Shown: positions 24,601 through 40,300 of the stretch, one piece after another | How positions within the stretch are numbered: position 1 is the first letter of the stretch | How the letters are laid out: each line of letters begins with the position of its first letter | NCBI GenBank assembly: GCA_013339765.2 | Contig: CM023457.1 | Location: forward strand, 28,044,909 to 28,108,908 | DNA: 64,000 nucleotides | Source of the DNA: Haemaphysalis longicornis | Taxonomy: Eukaryota; Arthropoda; Arachnida; Ixodida; Ixodidae | Direction of reading: 5' to 3' | The notes under the pieces: model-generated | Database searches by the model: none | What the model saw: the letters and a program-made list of their open reading frames with translations, nothing else | What the model was told of the DNA's origin: nothing | Translations under genes and position numbers: made by a program

Positions 24601-27600
24601 CTCCATATGGCGTTTATTCTGCTGTTTTCAACTTCAGGCAATATCTGGGATTCGTTCTGCTGGTTTCCACGTCACGGGGTGCCATACTTCAGCCACCTTT
24701 TATTATTACTTTTGTCGCTGATCGGGCGCCTATTGGTTGCCGCGTTTCGGTGAGCTTAGCGCCGGCCTCCTTCTTTATTGTCATCGCTTCATTTTCGCCC
24801 TACCCGTTCATCTGTGTGCCGACGGAGATTGTGTTTGCTTCCTGGACCTCCCCGCATATATCCGGATGCAGAGGGCCTGAGCCCCGTTGGCGAGGACGAG
24901 AAACACAGAGAGAGAGAGAAGAGGGTGTGGGGTGGGGGGGGGGGGGGGGGCGCTTTGTAGTGTGGGGCGTATACGCTACGAGATGAGCGTCCGGTCTGTG
25001 GAGCTGGGAGGATTAGGCCCTGATACGGGCGGATTGGGCACGAGAGGACACGACACTGACTCGTTGTTGTCGCAAAAAGAGGAAACGAAAAGAGAGCGTG
25101 GCGTTCTGTTTTCGCGGACATAGTACAGCTTGTAATGCGTTCGGTGTTGACTTGTGTCGACCCGAGTTGCATGTAGCGGTAGAGCTCACTTCTCATAGTG
25201 TGCATGCTTAGACGACAAAGAGAACGGTGAAGCTTCGAGGACAGTGAACACAAAGAAGAGACAAACTTGGAATTGCACCAAGCAACCTCAGTCCACTGCG
25301 CACGTTTCGACAAAGGGGAGCTCAGGAAGACACGTCCTGGCCAGGACGACCATCTTTTGTCACCGTGGAGTTTAAGCTCGCGCTGTTGAATGCCTCCTGC
25401 ACGGAACGTCCCGCGATGGAGCCGCTTTTTTGTTACGGATGCCGGAATTTAAGAATTTCGTCTTAAAATATAACCAAGAAGAACCAGGTGGCGCCCCACC
25501 GCTCGAGCGCAACCACTCACATTGACCAAGTATAACGAAACGAATTTCGATTTTTTTTTATTAGCTTACGCGTTCTTTTCCTCTTCTTCTTTTTTAGCAG
25601 GGCCGGTGTCATTTTTATATTTATATCTTGCCTTTTAAATGCAGATCATTTCAGTAGCTCACGATGTCACCCGCGTTGACGTCCGTAGTCGTAGTCCGCA
25701 CCCCTCCCCCTACACTATTGGCCGCGAGGCCCACCACTGGAGAGGCTGGCGCTGCGATCGTTCTGACGTCACTTGTAGGATCACCGTTCCTACCTTCCTG
25801 CACAGTTGGCTTGCAGCGCGTGACACTTGGCTTAGGACGCGCGTTCTAAAAGTATTTTCGTGTTAATTTCCGTCGTTTGAAGTTAATTCTCAGTGCGTCA
25901 AGCGCAGTTTGACGTCATGGGGATTTTATAACCGTAACAACTGTGGTAAATTCTCCGCAAACAACTTGGGCGTGGTGGCGTACGTACGTGTGCGACCGAA
26001 GCGTAAGCTGCGCCTCGTTTCCCGGATCAACAATGTAGACAACGATGATTGCCAAACTAAGTCTCTAGATTACCCTTGTTTGCAACAAATGTGTAAAGCA
26101 AGAAATCATGAAGCGTTTACTGCTCGCAGAAACGCTCCGCGCACACACCGCCGTGGCTGCCCACACGGCCGAGGGAGCAGCTCGAACCGACGCAGGTCGC
26201 GGCAGCAACAACTTGTCGCCGCTTTTTAAAATCGGGCTAGTTGTGGAAAAGTAATTCGACAGCAGTGAATGTGGATGTTAGAGCGGTGAAAAATTGTGCT
26301 AGGTAGTGTCATCAGCTGTGGTTTTCAAAGCGATGCTCAAATATCTGCCGCGATCTACGCCGACCGTCCCCGAAGGTCGGTCCCGGCACCGCCGGCCCAT
26401 TCACGCGCGATGCGGCGAGCGGCCGAAGGATATGTGCCTGCGCGCAAGCATCGGCCGAGGCCGTGGCAGGTTCTTGATCGTCGATCGCTTAAACAGACGC
26501 GGATACAAAGTTACGCATACAAGAAAGAGGGTGACAGTGAAGTGAAAAGTTGTATTAGGGACCCTCATTCGGAACTGTAACGATAGCGGCGAAGAAATAT
26601 CTGCCGCGAAGTTAAGCCTAAAGTTCCCCACGTTCGATTACGTCCATCCGAAGCCGGTTGCGAGCGATTCGAGAAGACCCTTTCGTCGCGCGCGCGCGTG
26701 TTACGTTTTGGTTCCCCCATCACTTTGGGGGCCCCCAACGCTGGGTTCTCCTATTTTAAAACTCCCAATTACCCGAATTCTTTAACCACGTGCTTCGCCT
26801 CGTACACAGCCGCGCATTCTGTGAGCAATCGTTAGTTTCATTGATGCTAGAGGAAGGCAGGCTCACGGTAAACATAAAAGAGCCCACGCTACAATTATGC
26901 ATTCCTACGTCGAAGTCCTAATGAAAACTAAATATAGCCATGTCCCAACCCGCACGCAGGCGTTGAAAACTCGCGTTCGTATACCATTTATACATTGCGG
27001 ACAAGTTGTCGCGAAAAGTAAACATATCAGCCGTGCAGAGTACAGGCTACGGCAGTGATCGTTAATCAAATCCGGGAATAACTATGAAAAACATTGTACG
27101 GGTAATAGGCACTGCTTAAGCCAAACTGCACGTGATAGCAGTACTTTTAAGCATGCGCGGCGAAGCAATCCGATCACCGTTCTCACGTAGTCATTCATTT
27201 ACCGTACGCGCGGTGAGATCACAAGTGAGCGACGCGCTTCCGTCGCTGTTACAAGGTGTTTCCTTGCACACACAGTCTCGTACATGTCATGTCGCAAGTA
27301 TTTCATAATAAATTAACAGTGTACTTTTTTCAGCATCAGTTGCATCGTCCTTGGCGTTAGCTGGCTGCTCTACGAGCTGTGGGGCGCGGCGGTGTCGCCG
27401 GGAAAAAGCGAGTCGCTGATTGCTCGCCCGGATTATTCGGGTTGCAGACAACTTTTTTGGGTAATTTGTATCAAATCCACAAGGAGCGGGGGGAGGGGGG
27501 GGGGGTACGGTGGCCACAGACACACACACACACATACCCACAGGAAATGGGTTGTAGCAGACGACAACCCGACCCGGCGTCCAACAAGTGACGTCATTCG

Positions 27601-30600
27601 TAGGTGGCGCCACGGTATGTCCTCGGGGCCAATATAAAAAAAATACTATCCTGTGCCTGGTTTCGATCCCTCGACCCTGCGGGCGGAACGCAATGTACAT
27701 GGTGCTCTACCCACTGCGCCACAAAGCCGACACAGAATGGGGGGCTACGAACGCGCCTTATATCCTTGACTCATTCAAACTACGTCAAGAAGCTGCTGAT
27801 ACAACGCACTCACTACCACCAACTCCCCAAACACTAAACGTTAACGCAATACACCCACCCCCTATGCGACGCATTTACTCGAGTCCCCCTCGCGGGGAGA
27901 TGGGCTTAATTTTTTTAACATGTCCTTTCTAATCTATTTGGGTGGTTTTTATTGTAGAACTTTTTTGGGGTTGGGGAAGAGGCAAATCCCGTACATCGAA
28001 GCACTGCGGTCCGAGAACGCTTTGTTTCGATTTAAGAGCTAACGATGATCGAAATACATGGCGACGGAAGTTAGAACAACAGCAGAAATCGGTAAATTCG
28101 AAGAAAGGTAGTTTAAAACGATGGGAGGCGAAAGCATTTAACGAGAAACTCCCGAGAGAAGGACTTTCGTTCCACGCAGCCGAGTTATGCATTGGAATTC
28201 GCTCGTCGGAAATTTGTTCGCAGGTACTTGCCGCTTCAACGACTGTATCGTCGGGAGCTTGCGCCTGGAACAAAAGCCGTCGCACCTTTCCGCGGTTTTT
28301 TTTTCTCTCTCTCCTTGTGTTCACGGCCAGTGCAACCGCCAAGTCTAGCGTGGACAGCGCCCAATCCAGGGCGAAAGAGGGGATGGAGGACGGCCCACTT
28401 CCACGACTGCGGTAAATGATGATGTCAAAAGAGAGGAAAACGAAATGGGTAATGGAAAAGAAAAGGAGGAGGGGGATGTGAGAGTCTTTCCAAGCAAGCC
28501 GGCTGCCAAGTGTTTCGGACGGGAGAGGGGACGTAGCGAGCAAAGGCAGCGGGCGACGCCTCCGAATGGCAGGCTGGATGGGACGCCGTAATGATGATGG
28601 AACATCCCAAATTACTCTGCGGCGGGCTAGGGGAAGGGAAAGAGAGGATTGGGAGAGAGAGGGCGAAACGGAGAAAACGAGGGAGTGAAAGATGGCGGCG
28701 CGGCGATCGCGGTGCTGTTCGAAACACGGAAGAGGGGAAACAAAGGAAAAAAAACTGAGACGCGTCGCCGGAGTCGTTCACTTCCGGTCGGTCGATGCCT
28801 GGTTCGTCCGTCCTCGCTCCCTTCCCTCCTCGAGCTCCTCCTCCGCCTTCTCCTCCTCCTCCTCTATTTTTACTTCGCCAGGAGAAGCAGATGAGCAATC
28901 TTGATTAGCTCTTGTTATCACCCCGTGCATTCTCTCGGCAAGTTTTGTTTCGTCTCCTTGCTCGCCTGCCTAATGGCGGCGGCGGCGGCTGCGTAGCCGT
29001 CAAAGGCGCTTCCCTCTGCTGCCGCGTGAAGAACACATTGTATCTTCCGGAGCGGTCGCTCTCTTTTACTTTCTACGTCCCTTTCCTCGCAGCCTGCAAT
29101 GCGAATCCCGACTGAGGCGCGCTGGAAGAAGCACTCTCTTCCGGCGGCACTTTCGTAACGGCTTTCGCGCCTCGGGGGTGTAATTGGCGCTGAGGACTGG
29201 AAATGAAACTTGAGGAGCCTCTGCAATCTCTTTGCCGCTCTCTCAGATGTCGCCTCCTTTTTTTTCTATTAATCATTCCGGTCACATTTTTGGGGAGTCC
29301 TAATGATGTGCGGAAGAGAGAAGTCCGCATGCGTCGATTCTCCGAGGGCCATGGCCGTTCTTTTTACCATATTGCGTCTTCCAGAATCTTTAAACAGAAC
29401 TAACGGACACTGGGTAGTCACTAGGAGATACATTTTGTGTCTTGTCCTCCAGTTTTTGAAAAAATACAAGCCTATGTGAACCTTGATTTCTCGCGCATAG
29501 TGTTAAGGATGTGCTGATTGAATGAACGAATTGAGGACGCGAGTTCGATTCTCGGCCGCAGCGGCCGCTTTTGTGGCGGAGGCGAAGAGCGAGAACTCCC
29601 GTGTGTTGGAGATATAGGCGCACGTGAAAGACCTCCAGGTGGTCAAAATTAATCCCCAGCCCTCCACTACGGCGCGCCTCATTGCATGTGTAGCGTCGGC
29701 GGTTGAAACCTCATAATCAACACGAATCGAAGTTTTCGCAGAAATAACGTTTGTTGGAGCGAACTTCAGCTTTGAAATAAACGAGAGAAAAAAAAATGGC
29801 TCAGGTTTAATTTTTCTAAACCTAGTTATTATGACCCGAAGCGAATTTTATGTACACAGTGTTACGTGAAAGTTTATTGATATTTCGCAGCCTGCAATCT
29901 GGCTATCGTTATTGCTTTCATCTCCTCGCTTGCGCTGGACGGTACGCAGAAACAGGCCAACCTGCGTGCCATTTGAGACCAGACTATGGACTTATGCGCT
30001 GGAAGAGCAGTTGGCAAAGCGGAGTTTCCGTGTGCGCGCCACTGTGTTTATCTAGCTTTCGTTACTGTAAGCTCAGTGAACCCAGTGCTCTTGTACCCGC
30101 GGTTGAACTCTCCCTTAGTCACGTGGTTATCTTGCGCTTAACTGCACGCGCGGACACCCCAACCGCCGCTGGGGGATAAGGTGCAGGCGGAACAGCCGTT
30201 TCAGCTTCGCCTAGTCACGCGGCACGGCACCCGCGAAGCTCCGAGCAAGAGAAGTGACGACAACGGCGCAGCTTGTGCGCCGGCGGCTTAAGGTCATCGC
30301 GACGCGATGAATGACCTTAAAAGAATGACCTTGAAAGCGCAGAATAGTAGAGCTTTCGCTCTAAAAAACAAGCATCGAACAAGCAGTCAGGGAAGCGACC
30401 TGCACGGTAGTGCGCCGGCAGATCGAATGCTGTAGTTTCTGTAAACATACAATTAGAGTGTGAGCATTGTGTGTAAAACAAGAACAGTCTAAGCTGCACC
30501 GTTTACCTGTAAAACATGATAGCCGGTTCGGCGTACGAAAGGATGATGAAAGGCGCCCTTCTTTCGAAATACGGGATAAGATAGCCGGGAGCGACCAGGC

Positions 30601-33600
30601 GGTGGTGAGAAAGAGCGGAGGTAATCAAATCAGAAGGCATTGGTCGCGTCAAAATATGCGGTGAGTGCAAACAAAGCGTCGGACTGAATGAGCGTATGGG
30701 AGCTACTTTCGCCCACGCGTTCGTTATCTCGGAGACATGGCTCGCAAGCCCAATTGTCTCGTTAGCGGTTCAAATCCATGCGCTCGGGCTGCGCCACTGG
30801 TACAGCTGAGCCACTAGCTGCGTCTTTTGAGATGGAGTTGGCTGTGACTGCACTTTCGAGTTCCGATAACTCTCGCAGGATTGTTCACTTTAAAGACAAC
30901 CCCGTTGTCAGGCTTCAACACACTGCTAACAAACTACCAATCCAGGCCAAGAAGTAAGCAAACTCGGGGAATACAATAAAGCGCATGCCATTTGACTAAA
31001 AAAAAATTACCGTCTCTTCCTAAAAGAAGTTGAGAGAAGCGCGAAAGCTTTTCACATCAAAACTGCGTCAAAAGTGCGACAAAACGAAAGTGTGTCCAAT
31101 CGATCGTCAAGCCTCAAAGTCGCAAACGAAAAAAGAACCTGTGTGACGATTTTTCGCGCACCTAGTAAACGCATCTACGAATGGTCTAAACGTATACCGA
31201 TACGTGGTTTATGAGGTAAAGGTGTACTATTGTACTCCTTCATGATCGACGCGTGTATTGTCCTATTCGTAATAGTTCCTTTCCTTCGATTTTCAAGAAA
31301 CTGTATTGGCACAATGGAAGCCCGGTTTCACGCATGCGCCGTGCGTCCAGAGATCTCAGAAGAGCTTTTTGGTCGACAAAAAAAAAAAAAACCGGTATAT
31401 GGGGAAATTCCTAGTTTTTTTTTGACAGGACGCCATCGGTTCCACTAAGAAAGCGTCTCCTTTAAAAACAAATGTCGAGGTGGTTCAAACTCCATTAGAG
31501 TTCTTCACCACTGACACCTCATACGGGCTATACCTTTCCTGCCTCCCAGGAATTCAAACCGCGGGATGTATTCCTGGATATTCCAGAATCGGGTGCGTGT
31601 TCCACGAGTTGGGCCTTCCGATCGACAGAAGACCCGCGCTACGAGGAAACGCAAGCTATTAGGGGGATTCGCAGCAGCTTCGATTTGTTCGCGGTTGCTA
31701 CTGGTCGGTCCGACGGGCACGTACCTCCCTTAATTACATTCTCGGCACGCTAAGGAAGCAGCGAGGGCCGACGCGGAAGTCCCCTCTCTGTCCCCGCCTA
31801 AACCCGTTCCCCCTCCACTCGAACGAACCGAGAAAAAAACGTCGCGGTGGCGGCCACGACGTCGTCCTCGTCGTTTCTTCTCGCGCGACGTGAAGCGACT
31901 TCGGAGGAAACGGTCAGCGGCGGGAGGAGTGGACTTCGTCCTCCGAGTTCGTCGCACCCTTTGGTCGGAAGTACATAAACGATCCCGCGGCTCCGTCGCT
32001 CTTTATCACGCTTTTTCGTACACTCCTCCCGGAAACGTCGTCGCGCACTTCTTCTATTACTTTTCTTCGGACACCTTTACTATCTTTGTTTCTCGACGCG
32101 TTCTCTGTTTTCATTCTAGGCGGCCAGATCGTTCGCATAAGCGCCCGACGCCTTCAAAACGAGCGAAGCGCGGCTGCACACCGCACGGCGATCGAACCTA
32201 ACGGACGCGGGTGCATTGACTTTTATTTCCCGCTAGACGAGGCAACGACCAACCACCGCGCGCGTAGTTTATTTTTTTTTCCCCTCTCGCTCTCCATCGA
32301 CGCTCCTCATCGCTTAACGTATTCGCCGAGAGAAGAATGTGCCAAGGTTCGTTTGTTTCGGCGCTCGCCGCCTCGCGAGAGTCTATCTGCCGCCGCTGCG
32401 GCCGACGATCAATCATCCCCCGCGGCGATGTATCCACGTTTTCGGCCTTCCCTATATTTCCTCCATTCTCCCGCCGCCTTCTGGGAGAAGCCCCGGGCGA
32501 GTTTGACGTATCAACGGGGAGGAAGGCGTGCATCCGTCAAGTTCGGAGAATAGGTTCTTGCGCGGTGGGGCCGGACGGAACGTCAGTTTCTCTGACACTC
32601 TGCGCGCGACGGGCTCTCGTTGAATGTTTCGCAAACGCGACTGCAGTGTCGTTTTGTCGGCCCCCTTTTCTTGCCCGCGGTGAGTGTCGTGGCTGTCCAG
32701 AGACGACGTTGCACCGCGTGCCCGATGCACTCGAACGCGGGAAGATACAAGTGTGGCAGAGACTTTGACAACGTGCACACGAAAACACGGTGAAAGAGAA
32801 CTGTTTCATCGGTTCGCTAACCTTATTTGACGCCTTCGGGGTTGAACCGTTTTGTCCCCGTTGTATATTACCCGTCACCATGGTAATGCACAAACGGCGC
32901 GAAGCCGTCGCCCATGGTAAACCTTAAAGTAAACGCAATAATTAAAAGTTGGCTTTCCTGGAGTGCCTTATGTAAAAACGTCGAACGCCATCCGTGAGGA
33001 ATAGAGAGCTTCGCTTTAAAAACTTTTTGCCGTCCGTCAGGATACCTCTCTCGTTTTCTTTTAATGAGATGGCATTGAAGGGCACATTGAGCTAAAAGCC
33101 GGCGTGGTGCGGCGTCTTTACCGGGTTACTGAATTCCCATTAGATACGACACGTCATGAAGTACCATAGCGCGTGCCTCGAACTGTTATCGCAGGATTCC
33201 GTGGGTATGTGCAGGCCTTGCGTTAGGCCTAACGTTAGACCTGACTGCTACGTTTTGAGGTTCAACGTCGTCAAGCGGTACCCACAGCTCGACGCACGGG
33301 AAGTTTGACATCGCTTGGCACGTCATTGGGTTTGAGGTTAGAGCTACGTGACGTTACGATTAAGGCTAAGAGGGGCTACTGTCAGGGCTCTTAGCCACAG
33401 TTACAGAGACAAGAAAGAGGAGACGCAAAGAAACCATGATGATGATGATGAAAGCACACGTGATTTTAGCACATGCCACGGCGAGCTTCGCACTCAGGAC
33501 GCTGCCTCACCCAGTGGCCCAGCAGTCACGCCGAGGAACGTGGCGACCGTCATAATGTCGGCATATCAGTTCGGTGATTCGATGCTAAACAAACGTTTAG

Positions 33601-36559
33601 GCATTCGTGTAGTTTTTGTGTACTTGTGGTTTTTTTCGCAGAAACTCGATTTTGGACGATTTTAATTTCGTTTTGTGTGAATAAAATCGCAACCCATTCG
33701 CTTCGTCGCGATGCTCTCCCCCACTTATCGACCGAATTCGCGGTGGCCTTTGTTAAAATAAATTATGCACCCCTCCGTCTAACGACGACGATGGTTGAAG
33801 GCGAAGCTTTGTCGCGATGGATTCTTTGGTTCGCCGTTCCCACACTGCGAGTATGTGCTACTCTGGAGGTACGCAACACTCTTCTGTAATACCCACAGCA
33901 ACTCTAGGGTGTGCACCGTAGGCCTAACGTAGGCCTAACGTTAGGCCTAACGTAGGCCTAACGTTGGCCTAACGTTCGCCGTAGGCCTAACGTTTGGGTT
34001 TGGGGTGTACGGCGCGAATCCGTACCTCTTGCTGCTTGGCGTTCGCTTCGACCATGTCGAAGTGGAACAATCGGATAGGCACCAGTTTCGTAACGCGAGG
34101 GACTGAGGCTCGATTCCGACCACGGGAAGCGTTTTTTTTAGATGCGAAGCATCTCATGCTCGGGGCTGTGCCCCTCCCTCTTTCGTTGTCGTTGTCTGCC
34201 GTCCGCACTCTACTGCGCATGCGCGTCTCTTCAGCCCCGTCGGCGTTTGGGCTGACGTTAGCGCAGTCCACTCTGAAAAGAAACACTTAGGCGGCGCCCG
34301 GTTTCGATCCCACGACTCTGTGGCCGCAACGGGAGGTACGTGGCGCTCTTCCCACTGCGCTACAAACCGAGACGGGAGCATGTGCTACGAACGCGCCCTA
34401 TGTCCTTCACTCATTCAAACTACGTCAAGAAGCTACTGATACAACGAAGGCACGCGAAGCTGAACGTCAACCGAAGCGACGAACTGAAAACTAATGGGAA
34501 CTTCAGTCGACCCCATGGCTGGCTTCGCATACAACTCAGGGTTCCCCTACGGGAAGATGGTGTAATTGTTTCTTTCACTTCACCCATGATCATTTATCAT
34601 CATCTTCACAGAAAGTTGGCTTCCCTAAGGGCGTATTGGCGTCAGTGACGACGTCAGTGACGATACGAAAGCTTCGCTTTAAAAATAACATGAAAGCACC
34701 ATGTGATGAGATTCGCTCCTCTTGCTCTCATCTTAGACAAAAAGTAACTTCGTTCCCTTCATTTGCCTTTACCGGTAAATGTTTTTTTTCCTCGTTTTTC
34801 GCAGCACGCTTCTCCATCAGGGTTGTATCAGCATACATCCTGTTTACTTAGGGAACGTCGACTTTGCCTTTCCGCTGTTTCGGCGCAGGGCGCCGCGTGG
34901 GCCACGATGCACTCAGTGCCGGGTAAGAATGGCCACTACATCAGGATGTTTATAAGCGCTCGGGGCTTGGTTGGGGCCTTAGCGAAGACCGAAATAAGGC
35001 TGAAGACTGAGCCGCTCTCCCGCCAGCGCCCTTATATACTGCGCAACTCTGCGCCCTGTCAGCGCGTTCTCTGCAGGTCCCGGGCACACCCATTACCACA
35101 AATCACCGAAAGAAGCCACGGCCGTGTCGTCTTTCCCGTAAAGTTTCTGGGGCCGCGACACGCCATCTTGAGGAAATCCGCCGAGTTTTATGGGGCTAGC
35201 GCTGGCGTTCGCTCGAGTTCGTCGCGATAAACGGCAGAGTGGACGGAAGTAACGTTTCGATCTGTAATTATGGGCAAATTGCGCGCGGACAAAAGGACCT
35301 GTACGCGCTATAAAAAATGGCAATGGCTTACTCGGCTATGCCAGGATATACGTAGCGTGAGCTAAGGTTCAGCTGGTTTTTCTTGGTTTTCCTGGTTGCA
35401 TAGGATTAGCTTGATTATCGTGCTTACTGCTGCTAAAACGATTTCCAATCCAATCCAATCACAATCCAATCCAATCCAATCCAGTCCAGTCCAGTCCAGT
35501 CCAGTCACTGCTCCTCGCGCATGCGCAGCACGGCTCTCCAGGAGCCACGCGAAACGGTTATCAAGCGGCTCCGGAGCACCGTCAGACAGGGCTACTGTGC
35601 AACAAAGGCGCACAGCTGGGCACGCGCCGGCGCCAGTGCGTCTGCCGCGGCTATGACGTCACTCCTCTGGAATGTGCAGACCCAATTCTCTACACACCCG
35701 CACTCCAACACAATGAAAATCAATCCAATCCAATCCAATCCAATCCAAGTCCAATCCAATCCAATCCAAACCAATCCAATGCTCCTCGCGCTTGCGCAGC
35801 ACAGCCCTTCAAGGTCCACGCGAAACTGCTCAACCTCGGCCAGTGTAGCTTACGTTAGAAAACTCACGAGTACGGATTCCTGGGCGAGTTGGTGTTCCAT
35901 TGCAGAAAATTGCCATTAGCGCATGCCGGAGGAGGGACAAGGAAAGAGAACAGACACCACGGAGTGCTTCGTGGTACTGTTCTCTTTCCTTGTCTTCGTC
36001 CGCATGCGCTATGAATTTTCCTGCTATAAAACGGCCCACGAAAAGACGTTGTATCTTCGATGCCGGCGAGGCGACTTACAACGACGGCACTGACAACGAA
36101 CGCTGGTGCCGCAAAGACGCCACAACTGCTGCCGTAAGGCGTAAGAGCGATGGAACAACTGTCGTTGTGCACTGGTAGAAATGGTCATTGAAGAGCCCGA
36201 GGACCATATTATACGGGGTCATTTTCTCCGGAACCAGTTTTTCCGTATCCTGAACCCAGCCTTGTAGAGTAAATGCTGCATTTCGATCTGCCGTAAGTTT
36301 GCCTCTGGTTTTACAGGTACTATGGTCTATTTATGCGTACCCGCCGCGATGGCTGAGTGGCTAAGGCGTTGTGCTGCTTAACACGAGGTCGCGGGTTCGA
36401 TTCCCGGCCGAGGAGGCCACTTTTCTGATGGAGGTGAAAGAAAAAACGCCCGTGTGTACGATAATACGGCGCATGTCAAAGACCCCAGGTGGTAAAAATT
36501 AATCCGGAGCCTTCCACTACACTGCGCCTTATCGCCTGCGTTGCGTCGGCGCGTAACAT

Positions 36560-36637
<78 letters not shown>

Positions 36638-37315
36638 GCTCTATTTATGAGTCGCTGCAGTTTTTTCGCAATTTCAACAGGTATTTAGTTGGTTAGGATG
36701 TAAGCGTATGTGGTATGAAGTTAAATCTACCATAATTTTGGTACTGTCGACTGCCAGGCCTCCATATCAGCAATTAGATCGGAGGAATATTGATATTTTT
36801 TTTACCGAATACTGTCATAAATAGCGCTCCGTTTTATGAACACAATCATAAGCGATACCGATTGCATTAGCGCCGTTGTTCATTTGATTGGCATTTCGAT
36901 AACTCGAACTGAACGCTAGATTCCGTCCCCAAGGTTTGGTGGGAAAACTCGGATGAAAGCACGGAAAACTGGAAAAACCCTGATATTCGTCAAGCTGCGC
37001 ATGCAGCTTTTTTCACTCTGTTGTCCTGCCTACTTCAAACTCCAGAATAAATATCTTAATAATTTGAAAAGTGAAAATGGATGGTGGACTAGACGATCTC
37101 CCATCGTTTCATATTTTGACCTGTAAACTGCCGATATTATATATATATATATATATAATATATATATTATAATATTATATATATTATACAAAAACAAAAC
37201 TGGTTAACAAGTTTCGACTGAGACAGTAGAGAACGTATAGAGAAGACTGTCCTCGAGTCGAAACGTCAGTAAACCAATGTGTTTGGTTTTAATCGTGAGT
37301 GTACCATCCATTTCA

Positions 37316-37361
<46 letters not shown>

Positions 37362-40300
37362 TAATTTTAAAGCCACCTACGGCTAATACGGCTATCAGCA
37401 AGGGCGCCACGAACGATCCAGTGTGTCATCAAGCGAATTGTAGAAAGGAAGTCAACAGAAAAAACTGAAAAACAACTAAACGAAACGGATACGTCGATAA
37501 TATGCTGATGAAGCTCGTGTTTGCGTTCCCTTCCATCTGTACAACGTATCTCTTCCGGGACGTTGTTTGCCCTTGGCGTATGATAAACAGACGCGGAGAT
37601 AACAAAACCCGAGGATTTTTTTCGCTCTCTAAAGCAAGGGGGATGACAAAACGAATAAATATTTGGAAAGTCAGCGTCGGCGGTACGAGGCGCCGTAGGC
37701 CGCTCGAGTTAAAAAACGAAAGAAGAGGTCGTAAAACTGTAAGGACAAAATAGGAATAACAAATAAGCGCGCGCACGGCCGCCACGGCGTCGAACACACT
37801 GGTGTTTTCGCTTGGCGTCCTAGCGCGCGCGTCATCCCAAAACATATCCTGCGCTCTCGCAAATGGCTTTCCCGTGTTACGCCTTTGCGCCCTCTCCGCT
37901 GCCTTTTGATCCTTCCCCTTCACCGGTGTCTTTTAGGCCTTTTTGCTTTTTTTCTTCTTCTTCCGAGTCCGTTGCTTGCAGTTGCAGCCGAAACGCTAGC
38001 TGCTTCGCCCAGCTCCAAGCATCCCAGGCTGCACCGCGTTCCGAGTGGACACGGGGAGGGCATGAAGTTTTTTAGCGATTCCGCACGTTGCCTCGAGTGA
38101 TGCGCAGGCACGCCCACTGCGTTTCGTTCGGCCAGCCTGACTTTCTTTTTTCCTTGTTTAATTCCTCCACGTCCCTCGAACACAGGCGGGCGGCATCACG
38201 GATCATCCGAGGAAGGGAAATGCTGTGTCATGTCCGTGGTCGCAGCCATTATTTTTGATGCAATTTTTATTCGGTATGACATGGTCGGATTGTTACGGGT
38301 TAACTGTAGGTCAGGGGTAAAGTTTGAAAGAAAACTTTGGAGGCTCGGTTTTGAGCGCACACTCGCAGGCGCGCTCATCGCAGCGCAACTCAACCCACTC
38401 GACTCGACTCGACGCAAGTCGTCCCAACCCAAGTCAAGTCAAGTCATCTCGACTCAGCTGAGCTCAGCTCAGCTCAACCCAACCCAACTCGACCAATCGA
38501 CGAAAGTCATCCCAACCCAAGTCAAGTTCAAGTCAACTCAGTCAACTCACTCAGCTCAGCTCAGCTCACCCAACCAACCCAACCCAACCCAACCCAACCC
38601 AACCCAACCCAACCCAACTCAACTCGACTCGACTCAACTCGACTCAAGTCGACTCGACTCGACGCAAGTCAACCCAACCCAGCCCAACCCAACCCAACCC
38701 AAGTTAAAACAAGTCAAGTCAGCTCAGCTCAGCTAAAACGCGTTTGATCGTGGTATGTTACAGAACCTACAACTTCGCTCCATCGGAAAAATTCTTCCCC
38801 GCCCGCCTATTTTCACGCGAACTTGCATCAAATAAGCTGTAAAATCATGGTAATTAGGAATGACGTAAGCATACCTTGCGAGATTAGCTAATGCCGACAG
38901 AATGAGCGCCGAAACGAAAGTATCGTCGCTCGCAGTTCGCACTCACTTTGTTGAAGTATGTATGTATCTATTTATTGTTCTTTAGAAAGAGAGGAAGGTC
39001 CACCAGCAGGCGTAAATTGTCTCGCCTAGGGGCGGACACCGGAACGCCTGCTGGTGTAGGGGAGGTCGGATGGGGAGGAAAGAGTACATAGGAATAGGGG
39101 GATAGGGTAGAGGGCTTACATGAGTCGTATATAACACATAGGAAAGATCAACAAGGAACATATGTACAACGTATCGGGGGAAAAAACAGAACTAAACAAA
39201 ACAAAAAAAACGACGAGTTAAATATTTGAGCAAAGTACGAATTTGAAGTTCAGAGCAACGTTATTTCGGGTGAAACGGCGGTCTCTTAACGGCAACTGCG
39301 TAAAAACACTCGGCAAGTCGACGTCGTTCGGAGGCGAACACTATAGGAGAAAAAAGTGTGCCTACCGGCCACATTTACCTGCTCTCGGAATCATGTCGCA
39401 GGGCCGTTAACCTCACATTGGGGTGAAGCCAGCGGGTAATTTTGAAATCCACCCTTTCAAGGCGTATTCCTCAGTGATCATCGCGCTAACGTTTCCAGCT
39501 GAAGGAAATTTCAATGAAATAGGGTTGCCCCACTTTTTTTATAGAGACAAGCTTTATTGTAGTAACGTATAGAAAACCTGGTTAGTTGGTACTAGTTTGC
39601 ATTCACAGCGCAAAAAGAACGGGACAAAGACGGGAGGAAAATACAGGACATGCGCTGAACCACAACTTTTTGAAGAAACTCAAATATAAAGCCGGCGAGG
39701 TAACCAACGTGAACGATAAAAAAAATCCCGGGCCATCTCCATGACGTGAAAACTTGGCAGAGGGCGAAGCGTGCAGTGTATTAGTGTATTCTTGGCGCCT
39801 TGGCGTTTTTGCCAGTGGAGATGAAACCATTGGGGGAGGTAGAGGTACACAGCTTTGCTGTAAAAGTCTCTTGTGTTCGAAGCATGAAGCGCTCCTGCGC
39901 AAAGCGTAAACGATTGTCCCGGTTTTTTTGTTTTTTTTAGTACGCGTTACGTTCTAGGGCGAGGCGTAAACGAGTTTCCCGGTGTTTTAGTACCGTGACT
40001 ACATTAGACGACGCCTACGACGACGACAGGAGACGCCAACAGCCTCAGCCCCTAAAACACCAAAATGAAGCCCGCTAAATTCATCTGCGCAGGCGCACGT
40101 TCTCATGCACCACTTTCATCAAGTGTTGCGTCTGCTTTTTGGTCTTGATGAAAATGGTGCATGAAAACGTGCGCCTGCGCAGATGCACTTAGCGGGCTTC
40201 ATTTCTCATGTTTTTAACATTGAAGCTGTTTGCAATTTGTTGATTCCGCCGTTTCACAAAACTCAGTATAACAGTATAGAGATCACCGGCACCGGCAGTA